A stretch of 45,736 bases of DNA, taken from positions 1-45,736 of the forward strand of contig NZ_MVHJ01000036.1 of assembly GCF_002086115.1 (NCBI RefSeq), given 5' to 3'. The DNA is from Mycolicibacterium bacteremicum. Lineage in GTDB: Bacteria; Actinomycetota; Actinomycetes; Mycobacteriales; Mycobacteriaceae. Shown here piece after piece: positions 8,572-16,461 of the stretch; position 1 is the stretch's first letter; each line of letters opens with the position of its first letter. Made by a program: the position numbers and the translations under genes. A model generated the notes under the pieces. It was not told where the DNA came from and did not search any database. It saw only the letters and a program-made list of their open reading frames with translations.

Positions 8572-9138
8572 TCAGTCGCGTGTCGTCTCGTAGCGGAGCA
8601 GGACCGTGCCGCCGGGAAAGGTGCGATTTTCCAGTAGCCGCAGCGAGACCCACGACGGCAGCGTCGGGAAGAACGGGGTTCCCCCACCGACCAGCGTGGG
8701 TGCGATGACAATTCGGAACTCATCGACCAGGCCGGCCTGCACGATCGGGGCGGCCAGCGTCGCACCCGCCACCTCCATCTGCCCGTCGGTATCGGCCTTG
8801 AGCTTGGTCACCACCTCGACCGGATCGCCACGCTCCAGCCGGGAGTTCCACTCCACGGACTCCAGGGTGCGGGAGAACACGACCTTGGGCATCGCGCACC
8901 ACACCCGCGCGAAGTCGACGATCAGCGGGGTGGCGTCCGGCGCCTCCTCGGCGGTCGGCCAGTAGGCCGACATCAGTTCGTAGAGCCGCCGGCCGTAGAT
9001 CGACACGGCGGTCTCGCGCTCGAAGTCGTTCCAGTACTGGTGCAGTTCATCGCTGGGATCGGACCAGTCGATGTTGCCCTGCGCATCCGCGATGTAGCCG
9101 TCCGCCGAGACGTTGAAGCCGTAGATCAGTTTTCCCAT
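8572..9138 (-). CDS. DHFR/RibD C-terminal family reductase
   Basis: The protein is about 188 residues with the RibD-C/DHFR-like fold: the opening strand KLIYGFNVSADGYIAD, the YGRRLYELM helix, KVVFSRTLE, and the nucleotide-binding glycine-rich turn PTLVGGGTPFFP. These are NADPH-dependent reductases of mostly unknown substrate, shorter than the bifunctional riboflavin enzyme RibG, so a role in riboflavin synthesis is not supported. Starts at 9144 (two codons upstream) and 9171 are also possible; 9138 places Met directly before the first strand. It is convergent with the permease gene. Confidence 0.82.
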   Translation of the reverse strand: MGKLIYGFNVSADGYIADAQGNIDWSDPSDELHQYWNDFERETAVSIYGRRLYELMSAYWPTAEEAPDATPLIVDFARVWCAMPKVVFSRTLESVEWNSRLERGDPVEVVTKLKADTDGQMEVAGATLAAPIVQAGLVDEFRIVIAPTLVGGGTPFFPTLPSWVSLRLLENRTFPGGTVLLRYETTRD

Positions 9139-9245
9139 GACCATCAGACTGCCCGGGCGGGCGAAACTCATTGCGGATCCCGCGGCTCGACACGACGCGC
9201 GGTGGGTATACCTCTGCCACGATTGTCGGCGAGGAGAACGAGGCG

Positions 9246-9380
9246 TTGGGCAAGAACACCGAGGTGAAAATCTGCGCGACCTGCGGTCGGCCGTTCCACA
9301 ACCGCAAGAAGTGGTCGTCGCGCGGCCAATGGGAGCAGATCCGCTACTGTTCCCGCCGCTGCCGGGGCGCCGCCTCCTAG
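9246..9380 (+). CDS. DUF2256 small zinc-ribbon protein
   Basis: This 44-residue protein has the DUF2256 pattern: KICATCGRPFHNRKKW, then RYCSRRCR. The two CxxC/CxxxC pairs should hold one zinc. A GAGGAG Shine-Dalgarno sequence at 9231-9236 is 9 bases before the TTG at 9246, which gives the usual small size; a TTG at 9171 and a GTG at 9264 are alternatives. Its TAG stop overlaps the stop of the convergent flavoprotein gene in a shared CTAG. DUF2256 genes are often found near flavoproteins such as cryptochrome/photolyase or amine-oxidase types, and that is the context here. Molecular role unknown. Confidence 0.78.
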   Translation: MGKNTEVKICATCGRPFHNRKKWSSRGQWEQIRYCSRRCRGAAS

Positions 9381-10306
9381 CTCAGGGCGGCCGCCAGCGC
9401 GGCGCCCAGCCGGTTGCCCGATAGCCATGCCGACTCAACGCGCGGCGCACCCGACGGGCACCAGGCATCCCCGCAGATCCCCAAGCGTCGCCCCGCGGCG
9501 GTCGACAGTCCGAACTCGGCACCACCGTGCGTGCCTGCGGGTTTCGCGAACGTCCATCGGTGCGCGTGTGTCCACAAGGGTCCGGCGTCGATGTTCAGAA
9601 GGCGTTGGAGCGCGGTGAGCACCGGGGTGACGGCGTCCTCGGGCCGGTCCAGGTGTTCGCGCGCCCGTGTCGCCGTGGTGTGCACCACCAGTACTGGCGC
9701 ACCGTCACCGCGGCGAGCGCCGTCGTCGGCGATGAAGGCGATGTCCGGGTCGTCGTTGACGAAGGCGGCGTCGGCGAACGGCCAGGTGCGCTGCGGCCAG
9801 CCGGCCGCGACGGCGATCACCGGTTCGTAGTCCACCCACTCGCAGGCGTGGGGTGCCAGCCGCGCGGCCTGCGGGTCGGGCATCGCCAGCACCGTGGCGT
9901 CATGGGTGAGGGTGTCCAGGGAGTCGACTGCAGACTCGAGTTGGACGCCGTCGGGAAGCAGGTCGCGGACCAGGGACCGCAGCCCGCCCGGCGTCGCGAA
10001 GCGGAGCGGGCCCGCGGTGACGTCCTGCCCATCCGGGGAGATGACGTTGAAGGTGTCGGTCCACGGGCGGGCGAGCCCGCGCGTGACCCAGTCCTCGGCG
10101 ATGGACACGAACTCCGGATCCTTGGCGGTGAAGTAGGCGGCGCCCATGTCGACGCGGCGTCCGTGCAGCGTCGGTGAGGCCATCCGGCCACCCGGGGCGC
10201 GGCCGCGCTCGAAGATGTCGACGACGATGTCGCGCTGCCGCAACGCGCGGGCGCACGCCACCCCGGACAGACCCGCCCCGATGACCGCTACCCGTGGTGA
10301 TGCCAT
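9377..10306 (-). CDS. Renalase-like FAD-dependent NAD(P) oxidoreductase
   Basis: The 309-residue protein begins with the FAD dinucleotide-binding motif VAVIGAGLSGVACARAL and the second FAD signature ERGRAPGGRM, and ends with the C-terminal FAD-contacting segment GICGDAWCPSGAPRVESAW. This layout is that of renalase and related bacterial amine-oxidase-like flavoproteins, some of which repair mis-reduced NAD(P)H isomers. No membrane segment or signal peptide is seen. It overlaps the DUF2256 gene tail to tail. Substrate not assigned. Confidence 0.82.
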   Translation of the reverse strand: MASPRVAVIGAGLSGVACARALRQRDIVVDIFERGRAPGGRMASPTLHGRRVDMGAAYFTAKDPEFVSIAEDWVTRGLARPWTDTFNVISPDGQDVTAGPLRFATPGGLRSLVRDLLPDGVQLESAVDSLDTLTHDATVLAMPDPQAARLAPHACEWVDYEPVIAVAAGWPQRTWPFADAAFVNDDPDIAFIADDGARRGDGAPVLVVHTTATRAREHLDRPEDAVTPVLTALQRLLNIDAGPLWTHAHRWTFAKPAGTHGGAEFGLSTAAGRRLGICGDAWCPSGAPRVESAWLSGNRLGAALAAALS

Positions 10307-10402
10307 GTCGCGAGAGTAGCCGGGCGGGCGGATACCTCCACCAAACGAACAGATTCAGCAAACGCTATGCGGACTTGTCGAGGTCGTCTAACGTTCCCGA
10401 CC

Positions 10403-10642
10403 GTGAACAAACTGACGTTGGCGATAATTTTGATCGGTGCCGGTCTCGCGGTGGCGCCTGTAGCCCAGGCCGAGGAGTGCGACTCCAACTACTCCGGCGC
10501 GTGCGTGCCGGTCGACAGCGACGTCGACTGCGCCGGCGGCAGCGGGAACGGTCCGTCATACGTCCAGGGACCGGTGACCGTCGTCGGCAACGACATCTAC
10601 GACCTCGATCGCGACGGCAACGGGGTGGCCTGCGAGTCGTAG
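10403..10642 (+). CDS. Secreted excalibur calcium-binding domain protein
   Basis: The 79-residue protein has a signal peptide (NKLTLAIILIGAGLAVAPVAQA) and a mature part of about 57 residues. The C-terminus holds the excalibur motif DLDRDGNGVACES, an EF-hand-like DxDxDG loop followed by a cysteine. Further cysteines (ECDSNYSGAC, DCAGG) may form disulfides outside the membrane. The GTG at 10403 starts the signal peptide directly. It is the last chromosomal gene before the island junction at 10661. Function unknown; calcium binding is the family expectation. Confidence 0.82.
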   Translation: MNKLTLAIILIGAGLAVAPVAQAEECDSNYSGACVPVDSDVDCAGGSGNGPSYVQGPVTVVGNDIYDLDRDGNGVACES

Positions 10643-10660
10643 GCACCGGCTGCGGCGCTC

Positions 10661-10704
10661 GTGCCCCCAGTCGGACTCGAACCGACACTTGGCGGATTTT
10701 AAGT
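10661..10704. repeat. att-like copy 1 of tRNA-Leu 3' end
   Basis: These 44 bases are identical to 17694-17737, which cover the 3' part of the tRNA-Leu gene (discriminator, acceptor 3' strand, T arm, variable loop and anticodon stem 3' strand into the anticodon loop). The rest of the tRNA is absent here. This is the expected outer scar left by integration at a tRNA 3' end and marks the left border of the two islands. Confidence 0.9.
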
Positions 10705-10974
10705 AGGGGCTTCCGGGTTTTCGGCAGGTCCCGCGACCTCCGAAAATAGTTCGCTGAATCGTACAAATTTGCTGCAAGTACATATTTCTCGCGTAACTAG
10801 ATTGGGTTGCGGGCGGGCTCCGGTAGATCCCTGGTCGCCGGTATTTCACCGGTATTTCTGAGTTGGCTACGCGCGTAGCGACACGCCAATACAACGGTAT
10901 CGCAAACGTCAATATTGTCGCATTATCGTTGTAACCTGGACTTTCACGTTTGACACGCGATCCAGGGGAACCGC

Positions 10975-11583
10975 ATGACCGATGACGCCGCATCCGCCGG
11001 CAAGTTCGTACTCAAGATCACCGGGCCAGGAATGAGCTTCGAGCACGAGATCAATTCCTCGGCCATCCCCTCAGCGATCCAGTTAGCGCTTAATGGACAA
11101 AACGGCACGCCCGCGCCAACACCGCCGCCACCTCCCGGTTGGCAGGCCACGGACGACACCGTCGACTTAGACACGCCCGCCAAACCCGCGAGCGTGTCGG
11201 GTGGGCCAAAAAAAGCGGCCAAGAAGTCCGGGTCCAAGAAGCTCAACTTCTCACCGACAAAGGACATCAACTTTGCGCCACCAGGCGAAACTGCGTGGAA
11301 AGACTTTGCAGCGCAGAAGAACCCAGGCCCACTTCAAGAGAAAGCACTTGTGGCGGTCTACTACATGCAGAATACACTGAAGCGCAAGATATCTACGGGC
11401 GACGTCATCGCGGCGTTCAATGTTATCGGATGGAAGAACCCGGCTAATCCTGCGAACAAGCTTCAGGTCGCCGGGACGCTGGGATGGCTCGACACCAGCG
11501 ACATGACCGACATCAAGACCGTGTGGGCTGGCCAAAACTACGTCGAGCACGACCTGCCTAAAGCAGCCAAACCCAAGAAATGA
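10975..11583 (+). CDS. Island A protein 1: linker plus winged-helix-like protein
   Basis: No named family is recognised for this 202-residue protein. Residues 8-45 (KFVLKITGPGMSFEHEI, then a short amphipathic helix) look like a small strand-hairpin plus helix domain. Residues 46-100 are a Pro/Ala/Lys-rich linker with PTPPPPP and KKAAKKSGSKK. The C-terminal 90 residues (PLQEKALVAVYYMQNTL, DVIAAFNVIGWKNPAN, GTLGWLDTSDM, AGQNYVEHDLP) have the helix-helix-helix-wing spacing of a winged-helix domain. A purine-rich AGGGGAA lies before the ATG. Its stop overlaps the next start (ATGA), so both proteins are likely made together. A DNA- or protein-binding adaptor role is inference. Confidence 0.8.
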   Translation: MTDDAASAGKFVLKITGPGMSFEHEINSSAIPSAIQLALNGQNGTPAPTPPPPPGWQATDDTVDLDTPAKPASVSGGPKKAAKKSGSKKLNFSPTKDINFAPPGETAWKDFAAQKNPGPLQEKALVAVYYMQNTLKRKISTGDVIAAFNVIGWKNPANPANKLQVAGTLGWLDTSDMTDIKTVWAGQNYVEHDLPKAAKPKK

Positions 11584-12341
11584 TCGATCGGGCAAAGGCT
11601 CTAGCTTCGCTTCCACAAGGGCTCCAAGACGAACTATTCGACGAGTACGACGATATCGTTCGCAATTACCGCGAAGGTCGCTGGAAAGCAAGCGGTCTCG
11701 ATGGCGGCAGATTCAGCGAAGTTGCCTATAATGTGCTGCTGGGCATCACGACAGGCACGTTTCCGGCGAATGCAAATAAGCCTTCCAACTTCAAGGCCAA
11801 GTGCGACGCATTCGCGACCGACAACCAGAAGTACCCACCAGCCAATTCGCCCCATTCCGCGCGAGTGCTAATTCCACGAATCTTGGCTGTACTCTACGAC
11901 GTCCGCAACAATCGCAATGTCGGTCACATCGGCGGCGATGTCCCCTCCAACCACATGGACGCGGAGCTCGTTCTCCACTGCTCGCAGTGGGTCATGGCTG
12001 AGTTCGTCCGAATCTTCCATGGACTCAGCGTCGTCAACGCAACAGCAACCGTCGCCGCACTTGTCGAACGAACTGTCCCAACAATTTGGGAGGTAGGTAA
12101 CAAGAAGCGCGTACTCAAGACCGACCTACCGCTGGCCGACAAGACGTTGCTGCTTCTCTACTCGACGACCGGGCCGGTCCAGGACAAGGTCCTGGCCGAC
12201 TGGCTGGAGCAGCCGAGACTGGACAACTACAAGCGAGTTCTCCGCGCTCTTCACAAAGCAAAGTGGGTCGAGTACTCCACCGACGGATCGGTCACGCTCT
12301 CGCCAACCGGCACTGGCGAGGTCGAGGACCGCCTGCTTTAA
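11580..12341 (+). CDS. Island A protein 2: HEPN-like protein with C-terminal winged helix
   Basis: The 253-residue protein is not a family I can name. The core (about 20-165) is all-helical and contains VRNNRNVGHIGGD: R109-N110 followed by H116 matches the R-x(4-6)-H pattern of HEPN domains, many of which are RNases in toxin-antitoxin, abortive-infection and CRISPR systems. The C-terminal 65 residues (PVQDKVLADWLEQPRLDNYKR, LHKAKWVEYS, LSPTGTGEVEDRLL) look like a winged helix, echoing the C-terminus of the upstream protein. It starts inside that gene's stop codon and its own TAA overlaps the stop of the antisense integrase remnant. An antiphage role is a hypothesis. Confidence 0.8.
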   Translation: MIDRAKALASLPQGLQDELFDEYDDIVRNYREGRWKASGLDGGRFSEVAYNVLLGITTGTFPANANKPSNFKAKCDAFATDNQKYPPANSPHSARVLIPRILAVLYDVRNNRNVGHIGGDVPSNHMDAELVLHCSQWVMAEFVRIFHGLSVVNATATVAALVERTVPTIWEVGNKKRVLKTDLPLADKTLLLLYSTTGPVQDKVLADWLEQPRLDNYKRVLRALHKAKWVEYSTDGSVTLSPTGTGEVEDRLL

Positions 12342-12777
12342 TTCGCCTGCTGCCGAGGCAGATTGACAACATTGTTCGGCAACTCATCGGTCGGCTTCGC
12401 CGGGACGGTCGGCTCGGGCAGCGTGTTGAGCGCGCCACCGTCCTCCTCGGGGATGTAGTCACCGTAGGTGTCCAGGGTCAGGGTAAAAGTGCTGCGCCCG
12501 AGCCACTTCGATACCTGCATAAAGTGCTCACCCGCCGAGAGCTGGAGCACCGCGACGCATGCCGGAGGTCATGCAGCCGTACGCCCTTGGTGGCCGGCGC
12601 ATCTTTCGTCGCGGGTCGGCTCGCAGGTAGACCGACCGCCTCCAACGCGGGTCGGAAGATCGTGTCGAGCGGCCCGACCCTTGGGCCGAACCGGGCAACC
12701 GTGCAGCTGCCGTGCAGGGGTGCCGTACGGCGGTCCCTAGACCTCAACCGGGGCGGGTCTTCTTCGCCCTCGGCCAT
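12338..12777 (-). pseudogene. Broken tyrosine integrase of island A
   Basis: The C-terminal half of a phage-type tyrosine recombinase is split over two frames. The upstream frame has GPLDTIFRPALEAVGL and the catalytic box GVRLHDLRHA (H-x-x-R); the downstream frame has LQLSAGEHFMQVSKWLGRS and the TYGDYIPEEDGG tail with the nucleophile tyrosine region. Joining them needs a one-base frame change near 12565. The N-terminal arm- and core-binding domains are not recognisable upstream, so the gene is truncated as well as shifted. It is clearly related to the remnant in island B. Confidence 0.82.
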
Positions 12778-12823
12778 TGGGCACCTTCAGACGCCCGCCC
12801 CGGTTTGAGTCACCAAGGTCGTT

Positions 12824-13705
12824 CTACGGGCAGCTTTCGATGCCAGCCGAACCGTTCAGCTCCAGCGCAATGCCGAGAATCGCGTCGGACTCGGCTGGCG
12901 TGAACCGCATGCCAATGAGTGCGTCCTTCGCGTCAGCGATCGCCTTGTTGCTCGCTCCGTTTGCGCTGCCGAATGTCGAGCACGTTCGGTCCCACGCCAC
13001 GCTGACCAACTCGTAATCCAGATAGCCGAAGCCTTGGTCTCTGAGCCCCGAGAGAATCGGCCGCTCGGCCGCTTCCGGGACTGCCGTGAGGAACTCGTCA
13101 ACAGTCCGAGCGTTCGCGGCTCGCTGCTTTGGGGTTGCCGTGGCCGTAGCCGTGGGTCTGGACGTCGTGGTGGTCGGTATCGCAGGTGCCGCGGTTGGAG
13201 TTTGCGTATCGAGCCGCGACGCGAGGTCCGAGTCACCGCAACGACGCTCAGCCTTTCGTCCGGCAATAATCTGCGAAACAGGCTTTCCGAGTTCAGCAGC
13301 AAACTCGGGATCAGGCGGCACCGCCCATTTGCCGTCCTCATACGCCATATCGAACTGGACTAGAAAACCGAGGGCTTTGAGGCGCACGACGGCTCTGTTT
13401 GAACCCTCCATACGAACACCGGAAACGGTCACCGGCATCATCTGGATCGAACTTTGGCAGGTTTCGCTAAGCACCACATAATCGTTTTGACTAATGCCGT
13501 CGCGGATCTGCTCGGTAAACATCAGCCAAACACCCGCGTAGTCACCCGCCTGTCGACGGTCCGACCACTCCTGGGCCACCGCAGTCGCGGCTTCGAGCGT
13601 CTGCGGGTCGCCAGACTCCCAAGGCAGCGACAAATCCGATAGTTCGTCGCAACCCGACACCGGAACGATGAGCACCGCCAAGAGGGCAGTGGCGAAAATG
13701 CGCAT
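12824..13705 (-). CDS. Lipoprotein with DUF732-like C-terminal domain
   Basis: The 293-residue protein starts MRIFATALLAVLIVPVSGC, a lipoprotein signal with a VSGC lipobox; the ATG at 13705 was chosen for this. Residues 35-155 form a globular domain (AVAQEWSDRRQAGDYAGVW) resembling NTF2/SnoaL-like folds of secreted actinobacterial proteins. A Thr/Pro/Ala linker follows (about 185-210), then a C-terminal 80-residue domain ending in ESCP that resembles mycobacterial DUF732 (two Cys, AIADAKDALIGMRFT). It lies inside island A between the integrase remnant and the second att copy. Function unknown; a mycobacterial source for the island is suggested. Confidence 0.75.
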   Translation of the reverse strand: MRIFATALLAVLIVPVSGCDELSDLSLPWESGDPQTLEAATAVAQEWSDRRQAGDYAGVWLMFTEQIRDGISQNDYVVLSETCQSSIQMMPVTVSGVRMEGSNRAVVRLKALGFLVQFDMAYEDGKWAVPPDPEFAAELGKPVSQIIAGRKAERRCGDSDLASRLDTQTPTAAPAIPTTTTSRPTATATATPKQRAANARTVDEFLTAVPEAAERPILSGLRDQGFGYLDYELVSVAWDRTCSTFGSANGASNKAIADAKDALIGMRFTPAESDAILGIALELNGSAGIESCP

Positions 13706-13884
13706 ACGGCGAAGGCTAACTACAAAGCCCAAGATCAGGGCGCATTTTTCGACGTAGCCGCTCCCGAAGTAGCCAGTTAGCTGGGGACGTCTCCCCTCGC
13801 CAGGCGATCGGTATCCCACCGGTAATTCCGTCGGTACCTAGCCGACCTAGCTACCCGAAACAGCCCTCTAGCAAGCCTTTGAGC

Positions 13885-13927
13885 GTGCCCCCAGTCGGAC
13901 TCGAACCGACACTTGGCGGATTTTAAG
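13885..13927. repeat. att-like copy 2 of tRNA-Leu 3' end
   Basis: These 43 bases match the intact tRNA copy at 17694-17736 exactly and diverge at the next base. It separates island A from island B. Like copy 1 it is preceded by C, while the intact tRNA copy is preceded by A, consistent with copies 1 and 2 being scars of incoming elements. The following 325 bases to the first island B gene hold no recognisable gene. Confidence 0.9.
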
Positions 13928-14252
13928 CGGGAAACGCCAGCTTTCCAGCGGTAGCTGCACTGGGCCGCCGCGATCCATCCGCGGCCACAAAAGCGCATTT
14001 CAGACGGTACAGAAACGGTGCTGACGATCCATCAGAGGCAGCACGGTCCGTTGCCGCACGTCCGCAGGTTGCCGAACGCCTGCTGACGCGGTGCTGACAC
14101 AGAGCGACGCCAGCCTCGTTGCTGACGGAGATGACATGGACTGTCCGCCAGTCGGCCGACTCAGCCGTGTCCTCAGCAAATCTGTCGGACGCGTCGATTA
14201 CGTTGTTTTGGTGCGCTGACCATGGGTCGGGGCGGGATGAACGGATCATAGG

Positions 14253-15182
14253 ATGAGTGATACACAGCCGACAGTGAATTCTGACGAAGGCTTCAGCCAT
14301 CAGAAGTGCTACGCCAACACGCGTGGCGGGTGTTCGACCAAGATCACCGGTGAGCACTACGTGTCGCACGGGCTCATCAAGTTGTATGGCAACAATGACC
14401 CTGCCTACAAGGTTCAGCACCGCACCGGCAAGGGAGTTGGACACCCCGTGCAACCGAAAGAGTTTAAGGCCAACATCCTCTGCACGAACCACAACTCCGG
14501 GTTGCACCATGCCGACGACGCTGCGCTCGAGTTCGCTACTTTCCTGCGCAGGAACGCCTTTCAGTACAACGCAGGAGCCGGCGATTGGGGTGACTCTGAG
14601 GAAATCACCATCTCCGGCGACGACATGCAGCGCTGGGTACTGAAGCTGTTTCTCAACCACGCAGTCAAGGATCACTTCACGGTTCAGCAGGACAAGAAAG
14701 TCTCGTTTCCGACGGAAGCAATTGACTTGCTATTGGACCGCGCTGCTTGGCCGCCCACGTGGGGGCTGTGCGTGGCTGCCGACACTACGAACCGCCGCAT
14801 GTGGTTCGATCCGTTTCAGATCAAGGAAGCCATCGATGTTGACTGGTGGGGCTGTGCACCATTTGTGTTCCATGACGAGACCTGGCTAGGCGGCGCGATC
14901 GTCGACCTGGCACACGTCAGTTTCGGTCTGACTCTGTTCAACCCTGGAAGGCACGACGTCCGATTTGAAAATCCGGACAACCCAATCCGAGGAACACTCC
15001 AGCGGCCGAAGTATCTCGCATGGGAACTCAACGGTGTGAAGAAGCGCGTCAATTTCCGATGGGACGACCCGTGGCAGCGACAGGGACTTACCTACACGCT
15101 GCGAACCCAGAATCGGGAAGACAGGTTGAAAGGACTGGCGCCACAAGGGCGTCAGTTCAGGAAACGTGGAATGGCCGAGTGA
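14253..15182 (+). CDS. Island B protein 1: HNH-like zinc-finger protein
   Basis: No named family is recognised for this 309-residue protein. Its first 90 residues look like a treble-clef/HNH nuclease core: C19 and C27 (KCYANTRGGC), then GEH35YVS, then C77-T-N-H80-N81, matching the order Cys/Cys, general-base His, Cys-x-x-His-Asn of HNH-type folds. The rest is a mixed domain ending in a basic tail. The stop is followed after 2 bases by the start of the next gene. Nuclease activity is inferred only from residue order. It could be a defence effector or restriction-like enzyme of the island. Confidence 0.78.
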   Translation: MSDTQPTVNSDEGFSHQKCYANTRGGCSTKITGEHYVSHGLIKLYGNNDPAYKVQHRTGKGVGHPVQPKEFKANILCTNHNSGLHHADDAALEFATFLRRNAFQYNAGAGDWGDSEEITISGDDMQRWVLKLFLNHAVKDHFTVQQDKKVSFPTEAIDLLLDRAAWPPTWGLCVAADTTNRRMWFDPFQIKEAIDVDWWGCAPFVFHDETWLGGAIVDLAHVSFGLTLFNPGRHDVRFENPDNPIRGTLQRPKYLAWELNGVKKRVNFRWDDPWQRQGLTYTLRTQNREDRLKGLAPQGRQFRKRGMAE

Positions 15183-15184
15183 CC

Positions 15185-15904
15185 GTGGACGCGAACTTCT
15201 GGGCGGCAGTTGCAGCCATCGCGCAGTCCGCCACGGTTATTGTGGCGGTCCTGGCGGCGATATACGCACGCGGGCAAGTCAGGGAAGCCCGCGAGACTCG
15301 TGAGCGTGTAGCCCAGCCTGAGATCGTCGTTTTCGTCGATCATCACCAAATCCGACGGTATGTAGACCTAGTTATCAAGAACTTCGGGCAGACAACGGCT
15401 TACAACATCCAAATAACATTGCCAGATCTTCAAGTGGCCCGGTACAAGAGCAGAGCTACTGACGAAGAGGTCACTCACCTTCTGATGCCGAGAGCGATCG
15501 CCGTGCTCGCGCCAGGTCAGGAATGGAGGACAGTGTGGGACTCCGCGGTTCGGCGGGAGAACTTCGAAGGCACACTGCAAGACCAGTACGTCGGTCGTGT
15601 CGACTTCGATGACAGAGTCGATGGACCGGGCAAACGAAGCTACTCGAATCCCATAATCCTTGATGTCAAGATGTTCTGGAACACAATGTGGATTGAGCGC
15701 AAGAAGGGAAGGTCGATCGAAAACGCTCTCTACGACATCGCCGAAACGCTGGAAAACTACAAGGATGAGCACGACGGGATCTGGGTCTACACAGTTCCCG
15801 GCGACGAGGAGCGTCAATATAGGAAGCGGCTCGAGGATGATCCAGAGTTCGCCTTCGACGAATTTATGGACAAAGCCAAACGCGAGGAGCGTCGACAACC
15901 ATGA
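15185..15904 (+). CDS. Island B protein 2: membrane-anchored protein
   Basis: The 239-residue protein starts at a GTG two bases after the upstream stop. Residues 5-28 are a single membrane helix (FWAAVAAIAQSATVIVAVLA), followed by a charged helix (ARGQVREARETRERV). A beta-rich domain follows (EIVVFVDHHQIRRYVDLVIKN, FGQTTAYNIQITLP), a layout seen in many uncharacterised island-borne actinobacterial proteins. The C-terminal 60 residues are strongly charged. It ends in an ATGA overlap with the third gene, so production of the two is coupled. Function unknown. Confidence 0.78.
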   Translation: MDANFWAAVAAIAQSATVIVAVLAAIYARGQVREARETRERVAQPEIVVFVDHHQIRRYVDLVIKNFGQTTAYNIQITLPDLQVARYKSRATDEEVTHLLMPRAIAVLAPGQEWRTVWDSAVRRENFEGTLQDQYVGRVDFDDRVDGPGKRSYSNPIILDVKMFWNTMWIERKKGRSIENALYDIAETLENYKDEHDGIWVYTVPGDEERQYRKRLEDDPEFAFDEFMDKAKREERRQP

Positions 15905-16434
15905 CGCATTTATGGGAAATTTGGGCTGCCGCTGATCCAGGTTCACCTGCAACGCAACCTGACGGGCTGACTCAACCATGGGCAACCGTTATCGCAGCAA
16001 CTATTGCAATCCTCGGAGCACTCTTCGCCTACCTTGGCGTCACGAAAACGACCCGCACAACGCGGAAAGAGAACCGAAGATCGGAAAAGGTTCGTGTACT
16101 TGATAATGCTTGGACTGCCGTTGTTAAGTACAGCAGAGCCCTTGAACGTCTGAATAATATTGATGCACCAGGCGAACGCGCCACAGAAATCACAAAGATG
16201 GCTGCAGGGCCGATGTGGGACCTGTCGGACGAGTACGTAGTCGCCGTTACCAAGTTGCCTATCTATAACTTCGGAGTCGCCTTTGCAGCAGTTTCAAAGC
16301 TGCATGCCTCAGAAATCAAGATATGGGAATCCCTTCGCGCCAATCCCCTCGAAAAGGCCGACGAAACGCGTGCGACGCAACTCTACAAAGAGGCTGAGAG
16401 TGCAATCAAGTACTCACTCGAAGCCCTCGATTGA
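15901..16434 (+). CDS. Island B protein 3: single-span membrane protein with helical cytosolic part
   Basis: This 177-residue protein has one clear membrane helix (about 27-46, WATVIAATIAILGALFAYLG), followed by a basic stretch (KTTRTTRKENRRSEKVR) that should keep the long C-terminal part in the cytosol. That part is helical and partly coiled-coil like. The start overlaps the preceding stop by four bases. The trio may form a complex with two membrane anchors and one HNH-like component. No homolog is recognised by eye. Confidence 0.75.
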   Translation: MTHLWEIWAAADPGSPATQPDGLTQPWATVIAATIAILGALFAYLGVTKTTRTTRKENRRSEKVRVLDNAWTAVVKYSRALERLNNIDAPGERATEITKMAAGPMWDLSDEYVVAVTKLPIYNFGVAFAAVSKLHASEIKIWESLRANPLEKADETRATQLYKEAESAIKYSLEALD

Positions 16435-16461
16435 CGATAGCGCGGTGCGCCTTCAAAGGCC

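Larger units (their letters stand above)
10661..13927. mobile_element. Genomic island A at tRNA-Leu
   Basis: The segment is bounded by two copies of the tRNA 3' end (10661-10704 and 13885-13927). It contains a coupled gene pair of unknown function, a broken tyrosine integrase and a lipoprotein gene. The base composition is visibly less GC-rich than the flanking chromosome. Only the integrase remnant and the repeats identify it as integrated; there are no replication or transfer genes. The roughly 270 bases before the first gene hold no recognisable gene and probably its promoter. Confidence 0.82.

Noticed and set aside
7102..8637. 511-codon frame overlapping the permease gene in another phase
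   Set aside because: Arg/His/Gly-rich shadow with no fold; the permease frame carries all conserved motifs.
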